Both the position numbers and the translations under genes were made by a program. The notes under the pieces are model-generated. The model made no database searches, was not told the origin of the DNA, and worked only from the letters and a program-made list of their open reading frames with translations. DNA of 64,000 nt, taken from contig JAQFVV010012394.1 of the NCBI GenBank assembly GCA_028023455.1, forward strand, positions 21,038,353 to 21,102,352. The letters run 5' to 3'. The stretch is from Epiperipatus broadwayi. Lineage: Eukaryota; Onychophora; Udeonychophora; Euonychophora; Peripatidae. This document shows, piece by piece, positions 47,534 to 58,849 of the stretch. Each line of letters begins with the position of its first letter. The first letter of the stretch is position 1.

Positions 47534-48932
47534 TTATAACGTTTTCTGTCTTGCTAGACCTCTGTACACATATAAACAGCGCGAGTTGATTAAGTTATGT
47601 AAAATAAAAAAAAATGTTTCATTTTTCTATTCAAAAAAAAAGAAGAACATTTCATTATTATTCTAAAAACATAACTACCTTTCCTGATCAACTCGGCTTA
47701 GAATTGTTATGAGTACAATTGCAAGCTAAATCAGTTTTTTATTTATAAATGAGGATGACAGAGTCACTTAGACTCACTGATTCTGCACCAAACAATCGTA
47801 ACTTGTAAGGTAGTAAAAGATATTCCCCTTTGATTTAATTACGAAAATAAATCTACTTAGCGAAGGTAATTTATACTCTCATTTGATTCTAAATAATCAA
47901 AACTAAAACTTAAATATAATAACTCTAAATTTATACATGTACAATGAAAGTTATGTTAATAACAAAGATTTAATATTTATGATAAATGAAAAATTATAAT
48001 ATTGGAAAGTATTGTGCATAACGAATTTAATAATTTGATTCAAATATTGAAGCAATAGTTAGTTTGTGTCTTATTTTTCTGTGGTAACAGTTTCATTCAC
48101 TACTCAGTTCGCAAATCTTCAGATCAAAAAAAAATTATGGGATAAACATTTCATTAAAATGTCAGTTCATAAAACTTTATATAAAGTTATGGCCATTAAC
48201 TTACCGGTAAGTTGATATTTAAGTAGGTCATTGATCCTCTGATGTCCAATTCCTTCAGTGGGTAGTCCGCAGTAGTTCTTTTTAGTTTTACTCCTTCCAA
48301 ATCTCCGATCAATATTTAGGTAGAGTCAGACGATGATCGAAGTGACTTTTCTCGAGAGAAAGTCGGCAAACGATAGAGTTCTACTCACTCATGGAGAGCG
48401 GTTTCAGTTTGTATCTAAGTGGACACATTTTATTAATTTTTTTTATAAAAAAAAATACAAGACACTTCAAATTGCTCAACACTCTCTGGAACAACAAGAC
48501 AAAGACACTTTTCAAACCTGTTGGCTCTTTTTATATCCCCAGATTCTTTTTAGAAGTTCTGCGCATATTTCTTTTTACCTTTTGTTCTATTTTATAAACT
48601 TCTACATTATTTCTCATTTTTTATTACAAAGTCTCTTTTCTCGTTATGAATTTCTGCCATTTTTAATTACTATCAGAAAGTCGTTTCTGATAGCAATCTT
48701 ATACCTTTGGAATTTCCTTTCACTATTTGAAACAATTATTCATTATGCACTTTCCAATATCGAATTTATTTTAATTAAATTATATATAAAAAAAGAAAAA
48801 TTAAACTTTCACTGTACATTTTTTTTAAAACATATTACAAAAAAAAATTAAAGATCAGGTTCTCTCTTCTTTATTTATATAGTATACAATATTAAATAGC
48901 AATTTGTACCATATATATAAATAAATGGTACA
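47534..48932 (-). repeat. 3' LTR of element C
   Basis: Aligns with 51131-52526 over its full length with scattered substitutions and small indels, e.g. GTTTTCTGTCTTGCTAGACC against GTTTTCCGTCTTGCTAGGCC. Frames at 48333-48851 and 51923-52240 are the same LTR segment in each copy and are disrupted differently, so they are not genes. Confidence 0.9.
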
Positions 48933-49486
48933 ATACCACTGGGGCAGGGGAATGAGAATAAAAATAGGGGTTTAAACTAATTTTATTCTTCATAAGTCTT
49001 TATGTCCATATTTGTGTGTTGTTGTTTTTTTTTATATTAGCGTGCTGATATATTTTGTAGACTCATTCAACAAGCAACATTCGGCTTTAACGCCCACTTT
49101 CAGGTCTAACATGGCGGGAACGCAAAATATTTCCACATTCATCTGTGTGCTTTCCGCTTAAACATAATAGTAATGGTAAGAAGCCCAAGTTATAAGCACA
49201 AATGAGTGTTGCTCATCGTTTTGAGTCTTAAGGCTCATGGCAACCTGGTCCATTCTCCCCATTTATCGGGATCTCTGCTAGAAATAGACTGATGAGCATT
49301 TAAAGATGGTCTTATGTTATATACTGTGTACTAGGAGTCAGGGCTATGCTTTTTCCCCTCTTCAGTAAGCACCTACCCAGTCAAATACTTGTGACCTACA
49401 CCTACATCAGCCATGATCATGTTTTTCTTTCTGTAAATCAGTAAATTTATATATACATATTTTAATATTCTAGTTGCACGTTTTCA

Positions 49487-49529
<43 letters not shown>

Positions 49530-49530
49530 T
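49487..49530. repeat. (ATT)n microsatellite
   Basis: Fourteen ATT units at the end of the gag remnant. Confidence 0.9.
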
Positions 49531-49580
49531 TGTTTCTCCAGAGGCATATCCGAGATCTGCGGGGTGTCATCCAGCCCAAT

Positions 49581-50605
49581 TTATCTCTCAATGTTATCTA
49601 TCACTATAACTGGTTGATGGCGGAGGTATAGGGATCGAAACCCCTCTCTGTGTTGCTCACACCAGTCTCTCCATTTTACATCAAGGTCTTCTCTCTTGTA
49701 TTTATTTTCACTCCTAAACTTTTTGTCTGGTGATGGAGGTCTTGCACGGATTCCCATCCCTTTATTTTTAGTTAGGGACCCCTTATCTTTCCTTTGATTT
49801 CCAGAACTATCAGTCAACATCATAGTGTTCAGTTGTAGTCACCCCTTCTGGTTCGGTATTTTGTCGAAGTGTTTAGGATTCGTCTCTTCTCCAGCCTTGT
49901 CATGCTCGAAAGTGCTAAATAATTCTACCATTCTCTCTACTGTCTCACATCCGGTACTTATCAACAGATGTCCTACGGGATCGGGAAAATTTTTCTTCAT
50001 AATCTTGATAATTTGTTTCTCTGTCAATTTGCACTCTGTCAGTGCTCGTAGTTGCGCTACTTGTTTCCAAAAAAATGGTACATAATGCCCTTCTGCTCTG
50101 CATTTCTCTTGCACCACTTTATTCTTAATTCTCTTTTGGTGGTCCTCGTTCCAATAACATTTGATTAATATTTGACCATACTGTGTAAAGTTCTTCGGTT
50201 TCTTAAACAAGGATTCCCACCAAGATCCCTTGTAAATGATTAACTACCACTGTTAGCTTAACATCTTCCGACATGGGGTTTATCACGAAGCACTACTGCA
50301 GGCTATTTAGGTGTTTTATCAGTGATTCATCCATCTTGTCCATAGAAAATTTTTAATTTCAAAAAGGGGTTTACTGCACTCGGCACGTTTTCTCTATTAT
50401 CTATGAATTTTATCTCTTGGTTTTCTTGTTTATCGGATCTCAATTCTAGCACTTCTGTGCTCTGTGACCCTTTAATTATTTTCTCATCTACTAACTTTAT
50501 TAACTCTTCTTTCATTTCTTTAATCTCTACCCTTATTTCTTCTTTCAATTCTCTGACCATCTCTGCCATTTCTTTTTTATATCTTCTTTGAATTCCGTCA
50601 TGCAT
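49581..50605 (-). pseudogene. Gag of element C with coiled coil and capsid region
   Basis: On minus from 50605: MHDGIQRRYKKEM, then a charged coiled coil (EMKEELIKLVDEKI) to FLKLKIFYGQDG, the start of a gag capsid. After a frameshift near 50330, NPMSEDVKLTVVVNHLQGI leads into FKKPKNFTQYGQILIKCYWN at about 50210-50150, then FFWKQVAQLRALTECKLTEK, and IIKIMKKNFP. This is the LTR-element capsid pattern (W...F..Y...YW...Q, then a late 'L...I...FP' helix). The frame stops at UGA 49839-49841 and continues in the same frame for 80 codons of basic, Arg/Lys-rich sequence (GIRARPPSPDKKFRSENKYK) without zinc knuckles, ending at 49581. The UGA is followed by CUA. There is a TAG near 50285 as well. Gag would form the particle; this copy is broken. 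Confidence 0.8.
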
Positions 50606-51111
50606 TCGTATAATAGTTTTCTTATTAAGGGTTCCATGCCCTCTTTTAATTCTTTCTCGCCTTCTGCCATATTTTGTATATTTTTACTACTTCTCAATTT
50701 CATATATGGCCGGGTTGCTTATTTTTGCTATAGTAAACAAAATCTTAACTTTATCAATTGTTACGATATAAATTCAATATTTTATTTTGCTTTGCTAATA
50801 AATTCGTTCACCGACACCTCTCTCTTTTATCACCCTATAATCTCCCCTCCCTCTCTACCTTTACCATCATTACTAACCCTTGATTGGTTTTATTTATTAT
50901 TTAATTTATAAGCTATTAATTTATTTCAATATAGTCTCATTTAAAATCTTACACTCTTATCCTACTCTTAAAAAAAACTTTTGTAATTGTACGCAATAAG
51001 TTTTTAGACTTGCGCACTAGTTGTGGTCATATTTATTTTCCAGTTATGAACATTAAATTCTCAATTTTATGCCGTTTTTAAATTTTCTCAGGTCATGGTT
51101 TGTTTTTCAGA

Positions 51112-51130
51112 TGTCCAAGTTGGGCCACCA
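51112..51130 (-). other. Primer-binding site of element C
   Basis: On minus: TGGTGGCCCAACTTGGACA directly after the LTR end ATTATAA. Same type as in elements A and B. Confidence 0.7.
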
Positions 51131-52526
51131 TTATAATGTTTTCCGTCTTGCTAGGCCTCTATATGCATATAAACAGTATGAATTGATCAAGTTATGTAAA
51201 GAAAAAAAAAGTTTCATTTTTTTATTAAAAAAAAAAAAGAAGTTTCATTATTATTCTAAAAACATAACTATCTTTCCTGATCAACTCGGCCTAGAATTGT
51301 TATGAGTACAATTGCAAACTAAATCAGTTTTTTATTTATAAATGAGGGCACCAGAGTCACTTAAACTCACTGATTCTGCGTCACAATCGTAACTTGTAAA
51401 GTAGTAAAAGATATTCCCCTTTGACTTAATTACGAAAATAAATCTATTTAGTGAAGGTAATTTATATTCTCATTTGATTCTAAATAATCAAAACTAAAAC
51501 TTAAATATAATAACTCTAAATTTATACACGTACAATGAAAGTTATGTTAATAATAAAGATTTAATATTTATGATAAATGAAAAATTATAATATTGGAAAG
51601 TATTGTGCATAACGAATTTAATAATTTGATTCAAATATTGAAGCAATAGTTAGTTTGTGTCTTATTTTTCCATGGTACAGTTTCATTCACTACTCAGTTC
51701 GCAAATCTTTAGATCAAAAAAAAATTATGGGATAAACATTTCATTAAAATGTCAGTTCATAAAGCTTTATATAAAGTTATGGCCATTAACTTACCGGTAA
51801 GTTGATATTTAAGTAGGTCATTGATCCTCTGATGTTCAATTTCTTCAGTGGGTAGTCCACAGTAGTTTTTTTTAGTTTTACTCCTTCCAAATCTCCTATC
51901 AATATTTAAGTAGAGTCAGACGATGATTGAAGTGACTTTTCTCGTGAGAAAGTGTCGGCAAACGATAGAGTTCTACTCACTCATGGAGAGCGGTTTCAGT
52001 TTGTATCTAAGTGGACACATTTTATTAATTTTTTTTATAAAAAAATATGAGACACTTCAAATTGCTCAACACTCTCTGGAACAACAAGACAAAGACACTT
52101 TTCAAACCTGTCAGCTCCTTTTATATCCCCAGATTCTTTTTAGAAGTTCTGCGCATATTCCTTTTTACCTTTTGTTCTATTTTATAAACTTCTACATTAT
52201 TTCTCATTTTTTTATTACAAAGTCTCTTTTTTCGTTATGAATTTCTGCCATTTTTAATTACTATCAGAAAGTCATTTCTGATAGCAATCTTTTACCTTTG
52301 GAATTTCCTTTCACTATTTGAAACAATTATTCGTTATGCAATTTTCAATATCGAATTATTTTAATTAAATTATATATAAAAAAAAGAAAAATTAAACTTT
52401 CACTGTACGTTTTTCTTAAAACATTATATTACAAAAAAAAATTAAAGATCGGGTTCTCTGTTCTTTATTTATATAGTATACAATATTAAATAGCAATTTG
52501 AACCATATATATAAATAAACGGTACA
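51131..52526 (-). repeat. 5' LTR of element C
   Basis: Upstream LTR on the minus strand, starting TGTACCGTTTATTT at 52526 and ending at 51131 next to the primer-binding site. Directly repeated at 47534-48932. Confidence 0.9.
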
Positions 52527-54489
52527 ATATATATATATATATGCACACATCATACACATTAACATTATGGCATCATTTGGAGATGTAGAGAGTGAGAGAA
52601 TTTATATCCTCTAGTGTACCATCAAAAGGTTAAAATAAAAAGTATGTCAATAGAACATTAACATTCACCTTCAAATATATTTGATTAACATGTATTTTAA
52701 AATGTTCTACTTGTCACTCTAATTAAATCCAAAATTATTCTTATCAAAAATAAAGGTATACAAAAAAAGCAATACTTTTTCCACTTTTGTTCAATACTGA
52801 TGTTTTAAAAGAGAGTTGCTAACATCACTATAGCCAACATCAATATCATGATCTATTTTAATTTAGTCACATGCTTCTAAGAATAGTTTTGAATCATCTA
52901 TAGTAAGTCTGATTAGGTGACTCTAGAGTAGTGTGAAGATGGCTGCTTTGAGTTGAAATCAAAACTATATTACTAGAAGATAGATGCAGATTTTAAATTC
53001 ATTTAATATTGTTGTAGAGAATAAAACACAATTACAATAAGTCTTAAACTATTAATTTTAATTTTCTATATATGTAGCCTTCAGTTTGAATTTAATTTGT
53101 AAAAACACAAAATTATTTTTTATAATAATTATTAATATTTAATCTAATAAATATACCTTAAAAACTGAACAATTTATTAAACCATTAACTTGTATTGAAA
53201 AAAATTTGTACATCTGAAGCCATAATTTATGTTCATTTTCTCCTCCCTATCACATAGCTGTTTAATTTATATAAAAGAAATGATATTTTATTTTTATCAA
53301 AATGTAAAAATAAGCATTCAAATTAAATTAAAACTTAATTGCTTTTTGGCAAACATAATAAGAAAAAATCTCATTGTTGGTGTGAGTGAATTTAAATTTT
53401 GCTGCTTCCCTGATTAAACCTGCCATCTATGTACAAAATGAAAACTAAAATACATTTAAAAAATAAACTGCTAAGTGGCTGAAAATAAAACTGAATAGAT
53501 GATTAGACAGGTATTATCAATCCATGGCAGTCTTAGATTGGTCAAAATAGAATAAGAAATATCAGTTCGCTTATTACTCAGAATCAGTAGTGAAAATATT
53601 AAAATTAGAATATTGGTGAAATGATTTATTTATATTTGAAGAGAAATTTGAAAATTATTCTTTGTTATTTTAAAATAGAAATACTGCAGATCTTAATAAA
53701 ATATCTGAAGAAATTTTTAAATAGATTTAAAAGATTCAAAACTATCAGAATTATTAGTATATGGATCCACGAAACTGTGTTTCTGATCTTACTGTTACCT
53801 TCTGTTAATCCTTTTTATAAAAATATACAAAATAAAAAAGCTTTCAAAAGTAATCATGAAAACTATTTCTTTTTAGATATAGCAAAAATATTTTTTAGAA
53901 ATTTTATTGAATAGTTTGATTGTCATATATGAATGGTATCCAAAGTTTACATGTGATTTTTAAATATGTTTTTATTAGACAAATTCAGAAAAAATGTATG
54001 GAAAAAATAGAGTTGAGATAGACTTGTAATTAAAAATGATAACAATGGATAAATTAGTAAGATTCTAAACTGAAGACCAAACATTGTAAAAAAAAACAAC
54101 AACTCAAGAGTATATGTGTGGGAACGATTGCTGTGTAAAAAAAATGATTGAAAATACTCGATTAATGTCTAAAAAAAAACAATAATCTGCAGTGAATTGA
54201 TAAAAGTGAAAATAATGATGATACTGGTCTGGATTTAAACTTTAGGTTTAGGAGTAAAAGATAGTTGCTGGAAGCAAAAATGCATTCGATTCAGGTTTGA
54301 ATTTTCATCTTTACTTAAGATAGCAGAATTCACAGACAGATATCGAAATAAGAATTTTATCGCATTAGACCTGCTGGTTTCCTTTGATTACTCAAGCTTA
54401 GAGAAGGTGATTTTAGAATAGGGTCAAAATAATCCTCCTAGATATATATGAATAAATAATATATGGGAGATCATGTAATATTGATATAA
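52527..54489. other. AT-rich stretch, nothing recognised
   Basis: A short TA run borders element C. The largest frames (53229-53417, 53621-53914) are Ile/Lys/Phe-rich without domains. Confidence 0.5.
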
Positions 54490-54970
54490 GAAGTATAATA
54501 ACCATTGTTTCCTATTGCATTGCCCAATGTATATCATATAATATTCAATTGACCAAACACTTTACTACTTTTACAGTGCTTTATTATCCACCCTTTCTTG
54601 CAGTTAACAGTTTCAATTGCCCCAGCAATCTTCTTCAGAACTCTATATCTCCTAACCTCAGCATTCTGAAGAAGATTGCTGGGCCACTGAAACTGTTAAC
54701 TGCAGGAAAGGGTGGATAATAAAGCATTGTAAAAGTAGTAAAGTGTTTGGTCAATTGAATATTATATGATATACATTGGGCAATGCAATAGGAAACAGTG
54801 GTTATTATACTTCATGAAGATATAGGAATACTGAAAATAGGACAGTTGAGATTAGGAGATATAGCGTTCTGAAGAAGATTGTTGGGGCAATTGAAACTGT
54901 TAAAGGGTAAATAATAAAGCATTGTAACAGTAGTAAAGTGTTTAGTCAATTGAATATTATATGATAGTGA
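54490..54970. mobile_element. Snapback repeat plus partial third copy, CTGAAGA...GAAAC motif
   Basis: Arms 54490-54642 and 54665-54814 are near-perfect inverted repeats of about 150 bp (outer GAAGTATAATAACCATTGTT). A third partial copy in plus orientation follows at about 54863-54970. Each carries TTCTGAAGAAGATTGYTGGG, GCAATTGAAAC (or CCACTGAAAC) and GTTAACTGC. CTGAAGA and GAAA joined by a pairable GATTGC-TGGG-GCAATT stem resemble a hammerhead core. Confidence 0.85.
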
Positions 54971-56649
54971 TATAATATGAAAAAAAAATACAATTTTTTA
55001 AATATTGGTGAAAAAAAGATTGATTTTAAATTTAGTTATTTTTGTATTCACTGTTTTAAATATACTGCATACATGTGTATTAAAAAATACAGATGTAAGA
55101 AGAAACGGTAACAAAGAGATTCGCTTTAACTTCTGTGCCAGCAATTGAAAAGTTGAAGGTTGTTTCTTATTTAGTCAAAGATTTTTGATTGAGTCCGTCT
55201 AAAAAACAAAAATATTTATAAAATGAAATACGAATTTTTCAACTTCTTTCGTTTTGATTATGGTTTTCTCGTGTTGAATTTTGTGATACTTCCACTATCA
55301 AAAGAACAATTGAAGATTGTTTAGCTGCGAGTCGTATTGACGTCATAAATTGTTGAACGTTAAAAAGACAAAAAATCTTTTATTTTTTATACAACCCTGA
55401 AAATCTGCTTGATATAAATAAAGTTTTTTTTATATATATTATCGAGAAAAAAAAAACTTATTATATACACAAACACAGAAAAAAAACTTTGTTTCAACTA
55501 ATTTATATATACTGTATATGTAAACATTTCCGACATTTAGTTTTTTTTATAATATTAAAAATAAAATGTTTAAGAAATTGAAAAGATATTTAAGTTTGTT
55601 TACATTTATTAAACTCTTGCATTAAAAAATATCATTAATTTTTTGGGCTTGTAATTGATCATCTGTATATAATTTCATTTTGATGTACAGTATTTTTAAA
55701 TTTACATTAAACCAACAAATTGATTTCATTAAATTCGATGTTCGTTTTTTTTTTTTTTTACGAGCGTGTTGCGTAAAAGTAGTTCGAAAGATGAAATCAA
55801 AATAAAAACACAAAGAGAAAAATAAATATTGAATTAGATGAATTTTAAAAAATGTTATCAATTTTTTTTATAAATTATATATAGTAATAAATAAATGACT
55901 ATTATAGAAAAATAACCGAATGGTTTTATTGCCCGGGAATTTATAAAAAGTTTGAGTGCCAAAGTACAGCTAGAATCAGTCCGCATACTCTGATGTGATG
56001 TGATGTATTATGGCTTCTCCTTAAACGAAAAATATCTCAGTAATTATGCCCAGATAAACCTGTTAGCCACTACTACAGTCTAGAGTCGTACAGGGCATGA
56101 ATATTTAAAAGTATGATTTGATGGTTTGATAAAAATATGCTTTGCTGAACAATAAATAACTCTGCTAAAATATTGTTTACATAAAACTCAAATATAGAAA
56201 ACTGTGTATATATCAAATCATAACAGAAACCCAAAAAGTCGAACTATAGTATAACCATGGAGTAAAGCAAAAGAAGCAAGTTCAGAATCAAATAACCTGA
56301 AAAAAAATAAATTTCAACATAGAACAAATTCTCATGAAGAATAATTATCTGTCAATTATCATTAAAAAATGCTTACATAGATAAGAAATATCAAAAAAAT
56401 AAATAAATAACGATATACACTAGAATATGAGTATATATTATGAACGTCAACCAAACTAAAAAAAAAAATGCAATTACTATAATATTTGAACAGTTTTCTA
56501 AAATCACATTGTGAGGTATAATATGTAGGTTATATGAGCACAGACTTTCACACGACCCACCATTATCCACTCTCTCATAACACTGATACACTTTGAAGTG
56601 TCCATTAGTATGACTATATACATTAGACACAATGTTTTTAAATAGTTAG
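54971..56649. other. AT-rich stretch, nothing recognised
   Basis: No domain-bearing frame. The minus frames 55622-55861 and 56391-56630 have no motif. Confidence 0.5.
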
Positions 56650-57120
56650 AATAGCAAATAGTCTGCAACAACTCTATATCTACAGTTCGCTAATGTTCAA
56701 TTCCCTTGCTGTATATTCAGGCTGGCTGCTACAAAAACGGTTCACAATGGGCAAGGTTTACACACACCTTGTCCCCAGTCCAGTTTAGCTGCACACGAAT
56801 ACTTCGTAGTATAGCACTGTGACTGGCCTTAAGCTCCTTACAGCTTCTGTCTCTGCAACAGTCTACCAGTAACTTCACTTGAAAACCGCTGGAAACTCAA
56901 CTCTTTATTCAGCTGCTATCCGGACGGTTTCCTCAGGCTACAGTCTTCCCATCTCTGTGGGCTCTTTCAGCTATACCCATGGACTACATTTCCACTGAGC
57001 GCTGTATATTAACCGCAAGCACTGACGCTAGATATCTCCTGGAATTGAACAAGAACGTCTACTGGAAATGCACTCAAATACTGGCCTAAGTAGCTGCAAC
57101 AGTTAATTATATTGTCCAAT
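56650..57120. other. Locally GC-richer block of unknown nature
   Basis: Composition is visibly less AT-rich than the neighbouring kilobases (e.g. GGCTGGCTGCTACAAAAACG, CTGAGCGCTGTATATTAACC). No long frame, no known repeat. It might be part of an LTR, a promoter-proximal region or an unrecognised element. Confidence 0.35.
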
Positions 57121-58020
57121 AAGGTAAGGTCTCGTATCTAGAAATATTTGCAATCAGCAAATATTTCTTGGAATTATCGTTCGCCATTACGTTAATGCCT
57201 TAATTAAATACCTCAGTTATCAGTGTGCAATCTAAAAACAATCTCTCGAATAAATACTAGGTTTTCTGGAGTGCACAAACCTGCATTCCATTTTTACAAA
57301 ATACAACACACTTGAACACATATATGTTGAAAAGATAAATAATCTCCAATATACATATTTCATGCTAAACCAGAAATCATCAGTTGATCCAGATTATCAT
57401 CTCTGCACATATATGCAATAAGTGCTCAGATATATATTAAGATAGCCAATCTTCATACTTTAATGAACAGGCTTCATTCCACTCCACACTCCAACTTTTC
57501 AACCATCCATCCAATTAAAAATCTGATGAGGTATACTAATTTCTATGAAATCTAAACTTGAAATGCTGAAAAACAAGCCTTGCATTTATAAATATCGAGT
57601 AAATGTGTAAAAGACTTATATTGCTGAAATTAACCTGTTCATCAGAAAATAATTCAAGAGCATCAGAAAGAAAAGGTCAGATATGCCTAAGTTAAAAGAT
57701 CATATATATATTATTCAATACATGTTCAATCAGGGAAACATAAAAATATTGAGCAGAGAAATAAAAGTTATAAAAAATGTAAAGAAGTTTATCACATTAC
57801 GATAGGAAATAACATCTTAAGTAAACTTATTGTGATATTCCATAGGATTTGAAAATCATTCATTAACATTGCTCTTTAAAAAAATAGAAAAGTTATGAAG
57901 ACTGTCATAGATAAGTATGTGAAATTTTGATAGACTAGCTTAGTAAATTAGAACACAACCTTAAATTTAGACTTCATAAATCTGAAAGTCTTTGGTTCAA
58001 TTCTCATAAAGAGGAAAAAC
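57121..58020. other. AT-rich stretch, nothing recognised
   Basis: No coding or repeat signal I can support. Confidence 0.5.
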
Positions 58021-58205
58021 TCTTCATACAGTAGTGCCATTCGGTGCAAGCCAGAGTAATCGATGGATGCAGGAAGGTTTGTGCATAAAATCCCTGTCTA
58101 GTGCCTACTCATTATATTCCCAGATTAGTTTCTAGCTTGTGACTTTCATCAGTGAAGAGCCTTGGATCTGAGAGCACTGCACCTAGATTTTAGCAGTGCT
58201 TCCAG
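58021..58205 (-). mobile_element. Single-arm copy of the hammerhead repeat, minus strand
   Basis: CTTCATACAGTAGTGCCATT to CACTGCACCTAGATTTTAG follows the left arm of the 26-kb palindrome. It carries a decayed ribozyme at 58111-58167: CTGATGA, weak stem II (AAGT-CACAA-GCTA), intact GAAA, AATC as cleavage triplet context, and partly lost stem I. Confidence 0.85.
58111..58167 (-). ncRNA. Decayed hammerhead ribozyme
   Basis: Core CTGATGA and GAAAC are intact, and AUC satisfies the NUH rule. Inner stem I keeps five of six pairs, counting G-U. Outer stem I is lost (ATAAT instead of TTGGAT), and stem II has about three pairs. Confidence 0.65.
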
Positions 58206-58849
58206 ATTCACTTTTTAAATTTGTTTTCAAATTTTATTTGTACACTTATTTTATGGCAAAATTATGATGGAATAATTTAAATGCACCATTTAAAAAAAAA
58301 AGAATTTTGTTTTTTTTTTAATTCATGTTATATATACATATATTTCATAAAAACTCTATGTTTTAATAATTTTTGTATGTTTAAAATAAATTTATGTGTA
58401 GTATAGAATATTAATATTTATGTGTTTTTATGCCAACATATAAAAATAGATAATACATTTTTATTGTATTATGGTGTTATAACTCCAGTTAAATATTATT
58501 ATCATTATTTCTATGTGAATTTAACTCCATTTGTCATGAGTTACTTCATCATGTTATTTTTTTTCAAAATCAATTCTTCACAAATAATAAATTTTGCCAA
58601 AGTATTATATATATCCTTTATAGTTGATAATGATCCAGTTTTTATTTATTGCATTTTTTGTTCTAATTTATCTTTTAATTATTTTATTGACAAATAAATT
58701 TTAAAAAGTTAAAAATTTTAGGTACTAGTTTAGTAAGCATTCTACAGTATTGTGAACATGAGGAACTGAAACAAAATTACCATTAGCACAATCAAACAAG
58801 AAAATTAGTCAGATAATCCTGCCAAAAGTAATACCCAAGTTTTCCAAAT
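58206..58849. other. AT-rich stretch, nothing recognised
   Basis: A 91-codon plus frame (58422-58697), Phe/Ile/Tyr-rich and without a domain, is not called a gene. Confidence 0.45.

Larger units (their letters stand above)
47534..52526 (-). mobile_element. LTR retrotransposon C, gag-only, complete ends
   Basis: Direct repeats of about 1.4 kb (47534-48932 and 51131-52526) flank 2.2 kb. On minus the LTRs start TGTACC and end ...TTATAA; a primer-binding-type sequence follows the right-hand LTR. The only protein remnant is a gag; protease, reverse transcriptase and integrase are absent, so it is non-autonomous. A (TA)n tract lies at both outer edges. The LTRs are very similar, so insertion is relatively recent. 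Confidence 0.9.

Noticed and set aside
48333-48851. 172-codon frame as a gene
   Set aside because: It is within the element C LTR; the second LTR carries the same segment broken differently, and the composition is that of translated AT-rich DNA.
57521-57552. Another hammerhead core (CTGATGAGG...GAAATC)
   Set aside because: The bases between CTGATGA and GAAA cannot form stem II, and no cleavage triplet or stem I is visible.
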